From positions 496,001 through 560,000 of the forward strand of contig NZ_JAPIVS010000001.1 of assembly GCF_026239695.1 (NCBI RefSeq): a stretch of DNA of 64,000 nucleotides. The letters are read 5' to 3'. Shown piece after piece: positions 34,745 to 42,726 of the stretch; within the stretch, counting starts at the first letter, position 1; the number at the start of each line of letters is the position of its first letter. Source of the stretch: Pedobacter sp. MC2016-15. Its GTDB lineage: Bacteria; Bacteroidota; Bacteroidia; Sphingobacteriales; Sphingobacteriaceae. A program made the position numbers and the translations under genes. Below the pieces are notes generated by a model that worked only from the letters and a program-made list of their open reading frames with translations, was not told where the DNA came from and did not search any database.

Positions 34745-35092
34745 TTAATTACTACTTTTCAGATTGATCGCCGGACTGTTCTTCAGCAAAAACTGCTGAA
34801 ACTTTTTGTAAAACATTTTAAACTCAGCAATCACCTGCTCCCCCTGTTCCGTGATGACCGCATTGCCTCCGCCTTTTCCTCCACGCTGTGAAATCACTAC
34901 AGGAGCCTCCAGACGGGTATTCATGTCATCGATCATCTGCCAGGCCTGACGGTAGGACATGCTCATCTGCAGGGCAGCCTGCCTGATGGATCCACATGCC
35001 TGGATACGTTCCAGCAATTCTATACGACCAGGGCCTATAACTTTTTTGCCATCTGCCTCAATCCACAGTTTTCCGTTTAATTTGATCTCCAT
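34745..35092 (-). CDS. ModE-like winged-helix regulator lacking the molybdate-binding domain
   Basis: A 115-residue protein equal to the N-terminal DNA-binding half of ModE. It shows IELLERIQACGSIRQAAL, SMSYRQAWQMIDDMN and SQRGGKGGGNAVIT, the last being the ModE wing with its GGKGGG motif. The C-terminal TOBE domains that bind molybdate in E. coli ModE are absent, so effector sensing must differ, perhaps through a partner or direct ligand binding. It lies between the PepSY gene and the TonB receptor gene, 100 bases from the latter, and probably controls it through the palindrome in that gap. Confidence 0.9.
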   Translation of the reverse strand: MEIKLNGKLWIEADGKKVIGPGRIELLERIQACGSIRQAALQMSMSYRQAWQMIDDMNTRLEAPVVISQRGGKGGGNAVITEQGEQVIAEFKMFYKKFQQFLLKNSPAINLKSSN

Positions 35093-35128
35093 AAGATAAT
35101 TGATAAGTCTACGCGGGTGTACAAGATA

Positions 35129-36274
35129 TTAAAAAGATAAGGTTTTCTCCAGGTTCCTCTTTATAATGGGCTTCTTTTTACCTTTCTTCTTTTTTCCAAG
35201 ATAGAGAATGAGTCCGGTGACAGGTAAAGTAGCACAAATCAAACTCGATAAAAAAGCGATCATTTTTCCCAGCAGCCCTGCGATCTGCCCCGTATGAATA
35301 TCATAGTTCATATTCTTCAGCTTCATACCGGCACTTTTATCCCGGTGAGGGAGAAAATTTAAAAGTTTGCCCGAATACTGGTCAAAGGCATATGTATCCT
35401 GAAAACTAAAATGTAAGGCCCTTGGGTATGCTGTCACAGATAATGGAGAAGTTTTGTCTGCACTATAGAACAGAAGTACATATCCTGCCTGTGGGGATTT
35501 GACTCTTACGGTCTCATAGACCTGATCAATTGCCAGCGGATGTTGCGCAGGAACTGCTGTAGTGTCTGAGTGATAAGTTTGCTGCTCTGCCGGGAAGCGC
35601 TGTCCCATATTGGCCATATTGTAAATCCCTTTGCTGAGCCATGGCAAGGTAAAGGACAAACCGGTGATGGCTACCACAATCGCTATTGCGGTAATATAGA
35701 AGCCCAGAACATTGTGGAGGTCGTAATTCACCCGTTTCCATTTTGCGCCCCATTTAATCGTGAAACTTCGTCTGCGGTCAGATTTACGCTTGGGCCACCA
35801 GAGGACCAGGCCAGTGATCATAATGACTACAAAAGTGAGCACAGACAGATAATTCACCACTTTTCCAATCTCTTTGGGCAGGAAAAGATAGAGATGAACA
35901 TCCTTCACGGAGGCAAAAAAGGAATCTTTAAAGGCTTTTGATTTGATCAATTTACCCGTATATGGATTAAAATACAGGGCCATCACTTTTTTATTTACTG
36001 TCATCTTCAGCAACAGCGAGCGGTCGGGCCCCATGTAACTCAGCGAGGTAATCTTGCCTTCCGGGAATTCCCTCAGTGCCAAACGCCGAAATGCCGAGGG
36101 CAGAAGAAAGGGCTTCTGTTGTACTTCAACTTTACGATAGGGCAAAGTCTGATCCTGAATCTCATCCTGAAAACAATAGATGCAGCCACTGATGCTGATG
36201 ATAAACACCATGAGTCCCGAAATAAATCCGAGCCAGCGGTGGATGAATAAAATAGCACTTTTCGTCGCAGTCAT
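35129..36274 (-). CDS. PepSY-associated transmembrane protein
   Basis: A 381-residue inner-membrane protein of the PepSY_TM family with four to five membrane helices: near 12-34 (FIHRWLGFISGLMVFI), two near 140-210, and one near the C-terminus (LICATLPVTGLILYLG). PepSY-like periplasmic segments lie between them. Conserved His residues in the helices (for example IHRWLG, LHNVLGF and MNYDIHTGQIAG) suggest haem or metal binding. Relatives often accompany siderophore receptors and may reduce imported ferric complexes. The ATG at 36274 is preferred to a TTG six codons upstream. It probably forms a unit with the ModE-like and TonB receptor genes. Confidence 0.88.
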   Translation of the reverse strand: MTATKSAILFIHRWLGFISGLMVFIISISGCIYCFQDEIQDQTLPYRKVEVQQKPFLLPSAFRRLALREFPEGKITSLSYMGPDRSLLLKMTVNKKVMALYFNPYTGKLIKSKAFKDSFFASVKDVHLYLFLPKEIGKVVNYLSVLTFVVIMITGLVLWWPKRKSDRRRSFTIKWGAKWKRVNYDLHNVLGFYITAIAIVVAITGLSFTLPWLSKGIYNMANMGQRFPAEQQTYHSDTTAVPAQHPLAIDQVYETVRVKSPQAGYVLLFYSADKTSPLSVTAYPRALHFSFQDTYAFDQYSGKLLNFLPHRDKSAGMKLKNMNYDIHTGQIAGLLGKMIAFLSSLICATLPVTGLILYLGKKKKGKKKPIIKRNLEKTLSF

Positions 36275-36351
36275 ATGGAGATCTCGTGACAAGCAAATAT
36301 ATTATTTTTCCAATATCTTGGCTGCTTCATTTTATAATTGAAAAATCCCCC

Positions 36352-36359
36352 TATCTTTG
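36352..36359 (+). promoter_or_regulatory. Candidate -7 promoter element for efp
   Basis: TATCTTTG matches the Bacteroidota -7 consensus TAnnTTTG exactly, 27 bases before the efp ATG. No clear -33 element is seen. It also argues against a TTG start at 36357, which would lie inside the promoter. Confidence 0.55.
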
Positions 36360-36386
36360 GAGTCAAAATTTTACAATTATATTTAT

Positions 36387-36947
36387 ATGGCAAAGACATC
36401 CGAAGCTAAAGTAGGAAACATTTTACGTTACAACGGCGAACTGGTTACAGTTACAGAGCTGATACACCGTACGCCAGGTAAAGGTGGAGCCTTCTATCTG
36501 GGTAAATTTCGCAATATCAAAACAGGAAAAATTGTGGAGGCCCGTTTAGGAACTGATGAGCAGATTGAAATTTGCCGTGTAGAGACTAACGACTACCAGT
36601 ACCTTTACGAAGAAGGTGATTATATCGTGGTAATGGACAATGTTTCTTTTGAGCAGTTCAGTGTACCTAAAGCATTATTTGGCCCATCTGCAAAATTCCT
36701 TAAAGAGGGAATGGATGTGATCATTTCCCTGGAAAGTGAAGAGCCGATCATGGCGCAGGCACCAAACTTCGTTGAACTTGAGATTACTTATGCTGAGCCA
36801 GCTGTAAAGGGAGATACTTCTTCAGGCGCTCAGAAATATGCAACCACAGAAAATGGTATTGAGATTAAAGTGCCTTTGTTTGTGAATGTTGGTGATAAGA
36901 TTAAAGTTGATACGCGTACAGGCGATTACGTTGAGCGTGTAAAGTAA
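36387..36947 (+). CDS. efp: Translation elongation factor P
   Basis: A 186-residue protein of standard EF-P length. The KOW-like N-terminal domain has the PGKGGAF loop with Lys32, the residue that contacts the ribosomal P site and is modified in some bacteria. Two OB-type domains follow, ending in IKVDTRTGDYVERVK, the typical EF-P C-terminus. It relieves ribosome stalling at polyproline stretches. The ATG at 36387 gives the usual MAKTSE-type N-terminus. It is transcribed alone, between a -7 element and a strong terminator. Confidence 0.97.
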   Translation: MAKTSEAKVGNILRYNGELVTVTELIHRTPGKGGAFYLGKFRNIKTGKIVEARLGTDEQIEICRVETNDYQYLYEEGDYIVVMDNVSFEQFSVPKALFGPSAKFLKEGMDVIISLESEEPIMAQAPNFVELEITYAEPAVKGDTSSGAQKYATTENGIEIKVPLFVNVGDKIKVDTRTGDYVERVK

Positions 36948-36962
36948 TATACTTCTATTATA

Positions 36963-37004
36963 AAATAAGCCCGATGCGCTATATGCGATCGGGCTTATTT
37001 TTTT
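36963..37004. terminator. Bidirectional terminator after efp
   Basis: AAATAAGCCCGAT (36963-36975) pairs perfectly with ATCGGGCTTATTT (36988-37000) around a 12-base loop, followed by T residues on the plus strand and A residues on the 5' side. The stop codon of the convergent MsrA-like gene is inside the right arm. Confidence 0.88.
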
Positions 37005-37504
37005 GATAAGTGCGACAGCTTATTCACATCCACCTCATCCTTAAATTTTTCCATCAGTGATCTGAGTTTAGGATTGACAATATTCTCACAAAACGGCTTT
37101 TCGGGGTTACCGTAATAATAGTTGAGGAAATCTTCCGAATTCAATCTGAAATCCTCATGAGGCAATACTTCTGTTATAATGGGATCAGAGAATTCTGACT
37201 GCAGCGAACGAATGATATTTTTTGAGAACTGACTTTGTTCATGACTAAAAGTATATACTGCTGAGCGATATTTTGAACGCATACTGTGATTCGATGTACA
37301 ACTGTGTGTATACAGATGTATCTCGATGAGAGTGGCTAAAGAAATGATTAGAGGGTCGTATTCTACAATCACCGCTTCTGAAAATGCTTGATTCAGGCCA
37401 TCTGAGGCGATCCAGCCCTGTTGTACGTTCAGTATGCCTTTCAATGACGAGAAAATCGCTTCAGTACACCAATGACAGCTTCCTCCAAAACCAATCTCTT
37501 CCAT
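36995..37504 (-). CDS. Divergent MsrA-like peptide-methionine (S)-S-oxide reductase
   Basis: A 169-residue protein whose N-terminus GFGGSCHWCTEAIF parallels the MsrA active-site motif GGCFWCTE. Cys10 is shifted one place relative to the canonical Cys, while Trp and the second Cys are kept. YRSAVYTFSHEQ matches the family. The usual EDYHQ-x-Y motif reads SEDFLNYYYGNP, so the His and Gln are lost. It may be an active but divergent reductase or a relative with a changed function. It lies 13 bases after the thioesterase gene. Confidence 0.75.
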   Translation of the reverse strand: MEEIGFGGSCHWCTEAIFSSLKGILNVQQGWIASDGLNQAFSEAVIVEYDPLIISLATLIEIHLYTHSCTSNHSMRSKYRSAVYTFSHEQSQFSKNIIRSLQSEFSDPIITEVLPHEDFRLNSEDFLNYYYGNPEKPFCENIVNPKLRSLMEKFKDEVDVNKLSHLSKK

Positions 37505-37517
37505 GAGCTATGATTGT

Positions 37518-37910
37518 TTATTGTAGTATCGTATCAAATATCTCACCCCTGCTCAGCTTGTTGTTCACTTTTGCAATGGCATCAACTTTAGCTTTCAGAC
37601 AAAGCACATTATCCTCCAAACGGTATATATCCTGGAAGAAAATCATCTTCACGCCCTGACGTTCTGTTCTGATCTTCACCACAAATTCATCCCTGCTGAC
37701 AAGCGGATTTTTAAAATCCATTTCAATTCTGGACACCATCAGAATAATTCCCTGTTGTGTTAATTCTGCGAAAGAAAATCCAGTTGACAACAAATATTCA
37801 TGCCTGGCATGTTCCAGATAAGATTGATAAACTGCGTTATTCACTACTCCTTGCAAATCGAGTTCATAATCGCGGACCTTCAGCTGAATTTCAAAAATAT
37901 AATCTTGCAT
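37518..37910 (-). CDS. Acyl-CoA thioesterase, 4HBT/YbgC family
   Basis: A 130-residue hot-dog-fold protein. VRDYELDLQGVVNNAVYQSYLEHARHEYL-type sequence is the 4-hydroxybenzoyl-CoA thioesterase signature, with the catalytic Asp at the DLQGVVNN position and the Tyr/Glu helix after it. Length is typical. It probably hydrolyses acyl-CoA thioesters in the cytosol; the acyl group is unknown. A TTG three codons upstream is possible, but the ATG at 37910 is preferred. Confidence 0.9.
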   Translation of the reverse strand: MQDYIFEIQLKVRDYELDLQGVVNNAVYQSYLEHARHEYLLSTGFSFAELTQQGIILMVSRIEMDFKNPLVSRDEFVVKIRTERQGVKMIFFQDIYRLEDNVLCLKAKVDAIAKVNNKLSRGEIFDTILQ

Positions 37911-37933
37911 ATGGCGCAAATATCATCATTTAT

Positions 37934-39124
37934 CTAATATGACACCGCTGCTTTTTTTCTGAAATGTAAACAGCAGAACGCCAGTACCGCACAAGCCAGC
38001 ATCATCAGAAACATCGGATACGCAGTATCATTATGCAGCAAGGTGAGCAGCGAGGTAATCAAAAAGGCCGACAAATAACTCATCGATCCTATCAATGCGG
38101 ATGCAGAACCACCATGCGAAGAAACAGCACCAATATACAACGCGGTAGAATTAGGCAGGATCAGGCCCAGCATAAACAGAAAAATCAGGATCATTGCCAG
38201 CAGTAACGGAAAGGGCGCTTTAAAATACACCACTCCAATAATGATCAGGCCCGAAACGATTTGCGAGAAAATAGCATATTTAGTGATTGTATGCGGTTCA
38301 AAATACCTGAGCAACCTTGCATTAAATATACCTGCACAGATAAAACCTACTGCTGAGCCTGAAAACACATAGCCAAACTGCTGCTTGCTTAAGGCATATA
38401 GCTGTGTGAACACAAATGGAGAACCAGTGACAAAAGAAAATGCAGCGCTGTTGCTTACAGATCTCACCAGGGCATAATTGATAAAGGCCGGATGTGAAAT
38501 GCAATACCTGTACCCCTGCAGGATTGAAGGCACATTTAATCGCCTGTCTTCTTCTGCAAGTTTGCCTGCCGGAAGAATTGTTAAACACCCTGCCAGGCCT
38601 GCTCCCGAAATGATCGCCATGATCAGGAACAAGTACTTCCAGGTAGAGGCCTCTCCCAATACCCCTCCCGCCATCGGCGACAGAATTGGCGAGACACCCA
38701 TGATAATCTGCAGCAGGGTAAAAGTATGTGCAGCATTTTTACCCTGATAAATATCATTTACCAATGCCCTGGAGATCACCTGACAGGCACTCCCAGCCAG
38801 CCCCTGCACAAAACGCAGACATAAAAATACGGTAAAAGATGGCGTAACCATACAGCAGATGCTGCAGATGATATATACTACTAAGCCAATTCTAAGAGGC
38901 ATCTTTCGTCCCCAGACATCAGACAGGGGGCCAATGAATAACTGACCAAAGGCCATCCCAAAAAGGAAAAACGTTACCGTACTCTCTATACGTACAATTG
39001 GAACACGGAAATGCTGCGCCATCACTTCAAACGCCGGCAGGTACATGTCAATTGAAATGGAACCAATCGCCGTCAGGATCCCCAGTGTCAAGGTGATCAG
39101 CAAGACATATTGGTTATTTTTCAT
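37934..39124 (-). CDS. Bcr/CflA-type multidrug efflux MFS transporter
   Basis: A 396-residue major-facilitator protein with twelve predicted helices. The first-helix segment ISIDMYLPAF and the loop GPLSDVWGRKMPL, with its MFS motif A, are characteristic of the Bcr/CflA drug:H+ antiporter group, as is LRFVQGLAGSACQVISRALVND. It should expel hydrophobic drugs or other small compounds across the inner membrane. It precedes the thioesterase and MsrA-like genes on the same strand (gap of 23 bases), so the three may be co-transcribed. Confidence 0.92.
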   Translation of the reverse strand: MKNNQYVLLITLTLGILTAIGSISIDMYLPAFEVMAQHFRVPIVRIESTVTFFLFGMAFGQLFIGPLSDVWGRKMPLRIGLVVYIICSICCMVTPSFTVFLCLRFVQGLAGSACQVISRALVNDIYQGKNAAHTFTLLQIIMGVSPILSPMAGGVLGEASTWKYLFLIMAIISGAGLAGCLTILPAGKLAEEDRRLNVPSILQGYRYCISHPAFINYALVRSVSNSAAFSFVTGSPFVFTQLYALSKQQFGYVFSGSAVGFICAGIFNARLLRYFEPHTITKYAIFSQIVSGLIIIGVVYFKAPFPLLLAMILIFLFMLGLILPNSTALYIGAVSSHGGSASALIGSMSYLSAFLITSLLTLLHNDTAYPMFLMMLACAVLAFCCLHFRKKAAVSY

Positions 39125-39263
39125 TAATTATTTAAATTTGCATTATATCCTGCAAACTACCTTTACATGCGCATAATTCCAAGTGCATTTAAAAATATAA
39201 AAGGGGCATTTGAACTACGTTCTCCCTATCCTCCATCTCCATTGGTTTTTCTCTGGTTCTATA

Positions 39264-39361
39264 GGTGTTCTACCCTTCCGTACCCCTAATGTACTCCTAA
39301 AGTACGCCAACTGTAGGGCAACCTTACTCCTGTGTAGGCCAGCTGTACCTTTGGGGTACGG
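39264..39361. repeat. Repeat-rich intergenic element upstream of the DUF6266 genes
   Basis: The 456 bases between 39125 and 39580 contain no gene. Within them, CCGTACCCC (39278-39286) and GGGGTACGG (39353-39361) form an inverted repeat, extended by CCC/GGG after a 2-base internal mismatch. Inside lie two imperfect direct repeats, 39292-39315 and 39325-39347, of the form TACTCCT-n3-GTA-GCCA-CTGTA. GTAC occurs five times in about 80 bases. It could be an RNA structure or a recombination-type repeat; no known element is recognised. Confidence 0.6.
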
Positions 39362-39580
39362 TTGGGGTGTCATTGGGTAAAAGGACTGGAGAGCTAGGGA
39401 CGATCCTCACTGCCCTACTCGCAGGAACAACGCCGTAGTACAGTAGTACATTTACAGATTTTACTTTAATCCGACTAAGGTATTCAGATAACTTATTATA
39501 TTTATATTCAGGTGATTATAGCCGGAAGCTAAACGCTATATTCATAAAGGTTTATGTATTAATTTTTAATTTTTTTAATT

Positions 39581-40222
39581 ATGGGAATTATTAAAAGTGG
39601 TCCGCTTCTCGGAATGTCAGGCACAGTGGACGGTCTTACCTACAGTCCACAGCCAAATGGCACAACGATAGTAAAACGTAAAAACAAAGCCAGCACCTTA
39701 CCCTTAACTGAAGCCCAGGAATCAGTAAAGGCAGACACTACAATTTTCAATGATGCCATGAAGCCTTTGCTCGACGTCATTAATTTCGGTTATCAGTCTG
39801 AGGCAAAAAAGTACAAAATCAGTCCCTGGAATACCATGGTTAAGCTGGTTCGCAAAAATTCCATACAGGGAGAATACCCGAACCGCTATGTTGACTATTC
39901 CAGGATTTTAATGTTCAAGGGTGATTTGCCTTCTGCGAGAGAGATCTCGGTAAGCGTAGCAGAAACCGGGCTGGATTTCCAGTGGAACAACAACGTTCCT
40001 GAGCAAGGCCATTACAGCGACCATGTCATCATGCTGGCTTACTTTCCCTCACTCAGTGAAGCACGCTATATCTTTTCAGGCGCATTGAGAACTGCCGGCA
40101 AGGACCATCTTCCACTGCAAGGTATTTACAACGGGCATACGGCGCATGTGTATATCGCTTTTGGAACGGGTGATCACAAAGGAATTTCAGACAGTATCTA
40201 TCTCGGACAATTTAACTGGTAA
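39581..40222 (+). CDS. DUF6266 family protein (first of a tandem pair)
   Basis: A 213-residue protein that starts MGIIKSGPLLGMSGTVDGLTY, the DUF6266-type N-terminus with a Gly-rich 'G-x-SGTV' motif. It continues with a helical stretch (LTEAQESVKADTTIFNDAM) and a beta-rich C-terminal half that ends SDSIYLGQFNW. There is no signal peptide. The function of this family is unknown; to my knowledge it is frequent in Pedobacter and relatives, often in several copies. The paralogue follows after 4 bases. Confidence 0.8.
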   Translation: MGIIKSGPLLGMSGTVDGLTYSPQPNGTTIVKRKNKASTLPLTEAQESVKADTTIFNDAMKPLLDVINFGYQSEAKKYKISPWNTMVKLVRKNSIQGEYPNRYVDYSRILMFKGDLPSAREISVSVAETGLDFQWNNNVPEQGHYSDHVIMLAYFPSLSEARYIFSGALRTAGKDHLPLQGIYNGHTAHVYIAFGTGDHKGISDSIYLGQFNW

Positions 40223-40226
40223 AAAC

Positions 40227-40883
40227 ATGGGAAAGAATAAAAGCAGATCCGTCCTGGGTGATTACTCCGGCAAGGTAGGAACTGTGGTGCTGTATAATTA
40301 CCGCGGCACCCCTGTGATGAAGCCACTGCCTGCGCCCAGCCAGGAACCCGCAAGCGGGAAACAACTGGAACAAAGAGCGATCTTCAGTTTGGTCAAAACA
40401 TTGTTGACATCCCTTAAAAAGGTCATACATACAGGCTTCCAGGTTCCCAGGAAATCCAGAAAGGCACCTTTTGATATGGCTATGTCCTATCATATGAAGA
40501 ACTGTATCCTGCATTTAGCTGAAGGGCCATCTTTTCAGTTGGAGAAACTCAAGCTGAGCAATCCCGTAAAGAGATTACAGTCGGTCTGGAAACCAGTAGC
40601 ATCGGTAGCGGAAAACAACACCTTAATCCTCAACTGGGAATTGAACCCCTACCCTCAAAAGGATGTCCAGCTGAGCGACAAGGTTTACATTGTGGTTTAC
40701 GATGCAACGATAAACCGATTCAGTACATTTAGTTGCAGGAGAAGTGATTTAGGTTTTTCCTATTCCTTTATCAAAGAGTTTGCAGGTCACGAATTATACA
40801 GTTATCTGTTCCTTACTTCAGCCGACGCTAAGCTGGTCTCTGAAACGGAGTATCTTGGCAAAGTCAACTTAACACTGTCATGA
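40227..40883 (+). CDS. DUF6266 family protein (second of a tandem pair)
   Basis: A 218-residue paralogue of the preceding protein. The N-terminus SRSVLGDYSGKVGTVVLYNY-like sequence again holds the Gly-x-x-SGKVGTVV motif, then PASGKQLEQRAIFSLV and a beta-rich half ending TEYLGKVNLTLS, which matches the end of the first copy (YLGQFNW). The ATG at 40227 is chosen; a longer frame from 40146 would overlap the first gene deeply. The two proteins are clearly diverged, so the duplication is old. The function is unknown. Confidence 0.8.
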   Translation: MGKNKSRSVLGDYSGKVGTVVLYNYRGTPVMKPLPAPSQEPASGKQLEQRAIFSLVKTLLTSLKKVIHTGFQVPRKSRKAPFDMAMSYHMKNCILHLAEGPSFQLEKLKLSNPVKRLQSVWKPVASVAENNTLILNWELNPYPQKDVQLSDKVYIVVYDATINRFSTFSCRRSDLGFSYSFIKEFAGHELYSYLFLTSADAKLVSETEYLGKVNLTLS

Positions 40884-40885
40884 TA

Positions 40886-40925
40886 AAAATTGGAGCGTCC
40901 CGGTGAGGACTCTCCAATTTTATTC
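40886..40925 (+). terminator. Terminator after the DUF6266 pair
   Basis: AAAATTGGAG (40886-40895) and CTCCAATTTT (40912-40921) form a 10-bp stem, extended inward by GTCC/GGAC after one mismatched pair. A T-rich run follows on the plus strand. Confidence 0.8.
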
Positions 40926-40933
40926 TATTTTTG
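40926..40933 (+). promoter_or_regulatory. Candidate -7 promoter element for the Crp-type regulator
   Basis: TATTTTTG fits TAnnTTTG exactly and lies 21 bases before the ATG at 40955, directly behind the preceding terminator. No clear -33 element is seen. Confidence 0.5.
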
Positions 40934-40954
40934 CCTTGCATTTGAGGGGCATTT

Positions 40955-41521
40955 ATGGAAGAATTCTTAAGGATACAGATTGAAAAAATTGTAAAGCTGA
41001 CCGACGAAGAGTTCAGTTTCGCGCTCTCCCATTTCAAATTCAAAACCCTCAAAAAACACCAGTACCTTGTACAGGCCGGCGAGCCCGCACCAAATGATCA
41101 CTTTGTAGCCCAGGGACTCCTCAGGTCATTTTATATCGACGATCAGGGCAAAACCCATATCATGCAGTTCGCGATGGAAGACTGGTGGATATCTGATCCG
41201 CAGGCCTACTTCAACAGAACCAATGCCATCCTGAATATCGACTGCCTGGAAGATACACAGGTCTTTACGATCAGTATAGACAACCGGGAGAAACTCTGTG
41301 CAGATCTGCAGAAGATGGAGTATTTTTTCATGAAAAAATCCAACTCCGGTTATATCGCCCTGCAGCGAAGAATTTTATCCCTGATGAGCCAGAAGGCCGA
41401 AGAGCGTTTCACGCAGTTTGTTACCCTCTATCCCAGTTTGTTACAACGGCTCCCCAAAGCACTTATTGCCTCCTATCTGGGCATCAGTCGCGAGACATTA
41501 AGCCGCATGCCCATCAGTTAG
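40955..41521 (+). CDS. Crp/Fnr family transcriptional regulator
   Basis: A 188-residue regulator with an N-terminal cyclic-nucleotide-binding-like beta roll (LVQAGEPAPNDHFVAQGLLRSFY) and a C-terminal HTH region ending IASYLGISRETLSRMPIS. The residues needed for cAMP binding are not evident, as in most Bacteroidota members. The protein ends almost at once after the recognition helix, slightly shorter than usual. It lies 97 bases upstream of a reductase gene on the same strand, a common pairing that suggests it controls that gene. Confidence 0.88.
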   Translation: MEEFLRIQIEKIVKLTDEEFSFALSHFKFKTLKKHQYLVQAGEPAPNDHFVAQGLLRSFYIDDQGKTHIMQFAMEDWWISDPQAYFNRTNAILNIDCLEDTQVFTISIDNREKLCADLQKMEYFFMKKSNSGYIALQRRILSLMSQKAEERFTQFVTLYPSLLQRLPKALIASYLGISRETLSRMPIS

Positions 41522-41618
41522 ATGTGACCTACCGCACATGGATTTTGTGAGCTAGATCCTTTGCTGAGGATCTCAGTATTCCGAATATTGTATCATTATC
41601 AATTAATAAGATTTGAAT

Positions 41619-42686
41619 ATGAGCAACATAGCATTAGTAGTCGGAGCAAGCGGCATCACAGGAAGTAACCTGGCGGAAAAGCTGATCTCCAAAGGATGGA
41701 CCACCTATGGACTGTCCAGAAACCCTAAAAATGACATCCCAAACTTACAACCGGTAGCCGCAGATCTTCTGGATCTGGAAAACCTGAAAACAGCATTGGC
41801 TGATATCGCTCCAACCCATGTGTTCCTCACCAGCTGGATGCGCAATGATACGGAAGCAGAGAATATCCGTGTAAACAGCCTTATGGTACGCAACGTACTG
41901 GAAGCATTATCGCCAAAAAAATCTGTACAGCATGTCGCGCTCGTAACAGGCCTCAAACATTACCTCGGTCCCTTTGAGGCATATGCCAAAGAAGGATTTC
42001 TGCCTGTAACTCCATTGCGGGAAGAGCAAGGGCGATTGGAAATAGAGAACTTTTATTATGCACAGGAAGATGAAGTATATGCCGCAGCTGAGCGCGATCA
42101 GTTTACCTGGAGCATCCACCGCCCGCATACCGTGATCGGAAAAGCTGTGGGCAATCTGATGAATATGGGCACAACGCTGGCCGTGTATGCCACGATCAGC
42201 AAAGAAACTGGCCGTCCCTTCCGCTGGCCGGGATCTGCATCCCAATGGAACGGAATTTCGGATATGACCGATGCAGGAATCCTGTCGGAGCATATGATCT
42301 GGGCTGCGACTACGGAAGCAGCAAAAAATGAAGCTTTCAATATTGTCAATGGCGATGTTTTCCGCTGGAGCTGGTTATGGGAACAGTTAGCCAATTACTT
42401 TGGTGTAGAGGCTATTGGTTATGAAGGATCAATCCAGTCGCTGGAAAAAGAAATGGCGAATGATGCAGCGGTATGGAAAGAAATTGCAGCGAAGTATGAT
42501 TTAAAAGAATCTGATTTGAGCAAACTGGCATCGGCATGGCATACAGATCTTGATTTGAGTCGCCCGATTGAGGTGATGACAGATATGTCAAAAAGCCGAA
42601 AACTCGGCTTCACTGCCTTCCAGAAAACCAATGATGCATTTTTTGAGCTCTTTGAAAAGCTACGTGCAGATCGGTTAATCCCTTAA
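41619..42686 (+). CDS. SDR oxidoreductase of the PRISE (progesterone 5-beta-reductase/iridoid synthase-like) type
   Basis: A 355-residue NAD(P)-dependent reductase. The Rossmann motif GASGITG (9-15) is followed by NADP-type LSRNP. The motif LVTGLKHYLGPFE near residue 110 is the PRISE hallmark, where Lys and Tyr take the place of the usual YxxxK. Relatives reduce activated C=C bonds of enones. The start at the ATG (41619) is preferred to a TTG two codons earlier. The adjacent Crp-type regulator may control it. The natural substrate is unknown. Confidence 0.88.
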   Translation: MSNIALVVGASGITGSNLAEKLISKGWTTYGLSRNPKNDIPNLQPVAADLLDLENLKTALADIAPTHVFLTSWMRNDTEAENIRVNSLMVRNVLEALSPKKSVQHVALVTGLKHYLGPFEAYAKEGFLPVTPLREEQGRLEIENFYYAQEDEVYAAAERDQFTWSIHRPHTVIGKAVGNLMNMGTTLAVYATISKETGRPFRWPGSASQWNGISDMTDAGILSEHMIWAATTEAAKNEAFNIVNGDVFRWSWLWEQLANYFGVEAIGYEGSIQSLEKEMANDAAVWKEIAAKYDLKESDLSKLASAWHTDLDLSRPIEVMTDMSKSRKLGFTAFQKTNDAFFELFEKLRADRLIP

Positions 42687-42720
42687 AAAAAACAGGGCAG
42701 GTTGTAAATGAACCTGCCCT
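42684..42720. terminator. Terminator between convergent genes
   Basis: AGGGCAGGTT (42694-42703) and AACCTGCCCT (42711-42720) form a perfect 10-bp stem with a 7-base loop. An A run on the left gives a T run for the minus strand. It ends the gene at 42727-44151 and possibly the reductase gene as well. Confidence 0.85.
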
Positions 42721-42726
42721 TCTATA

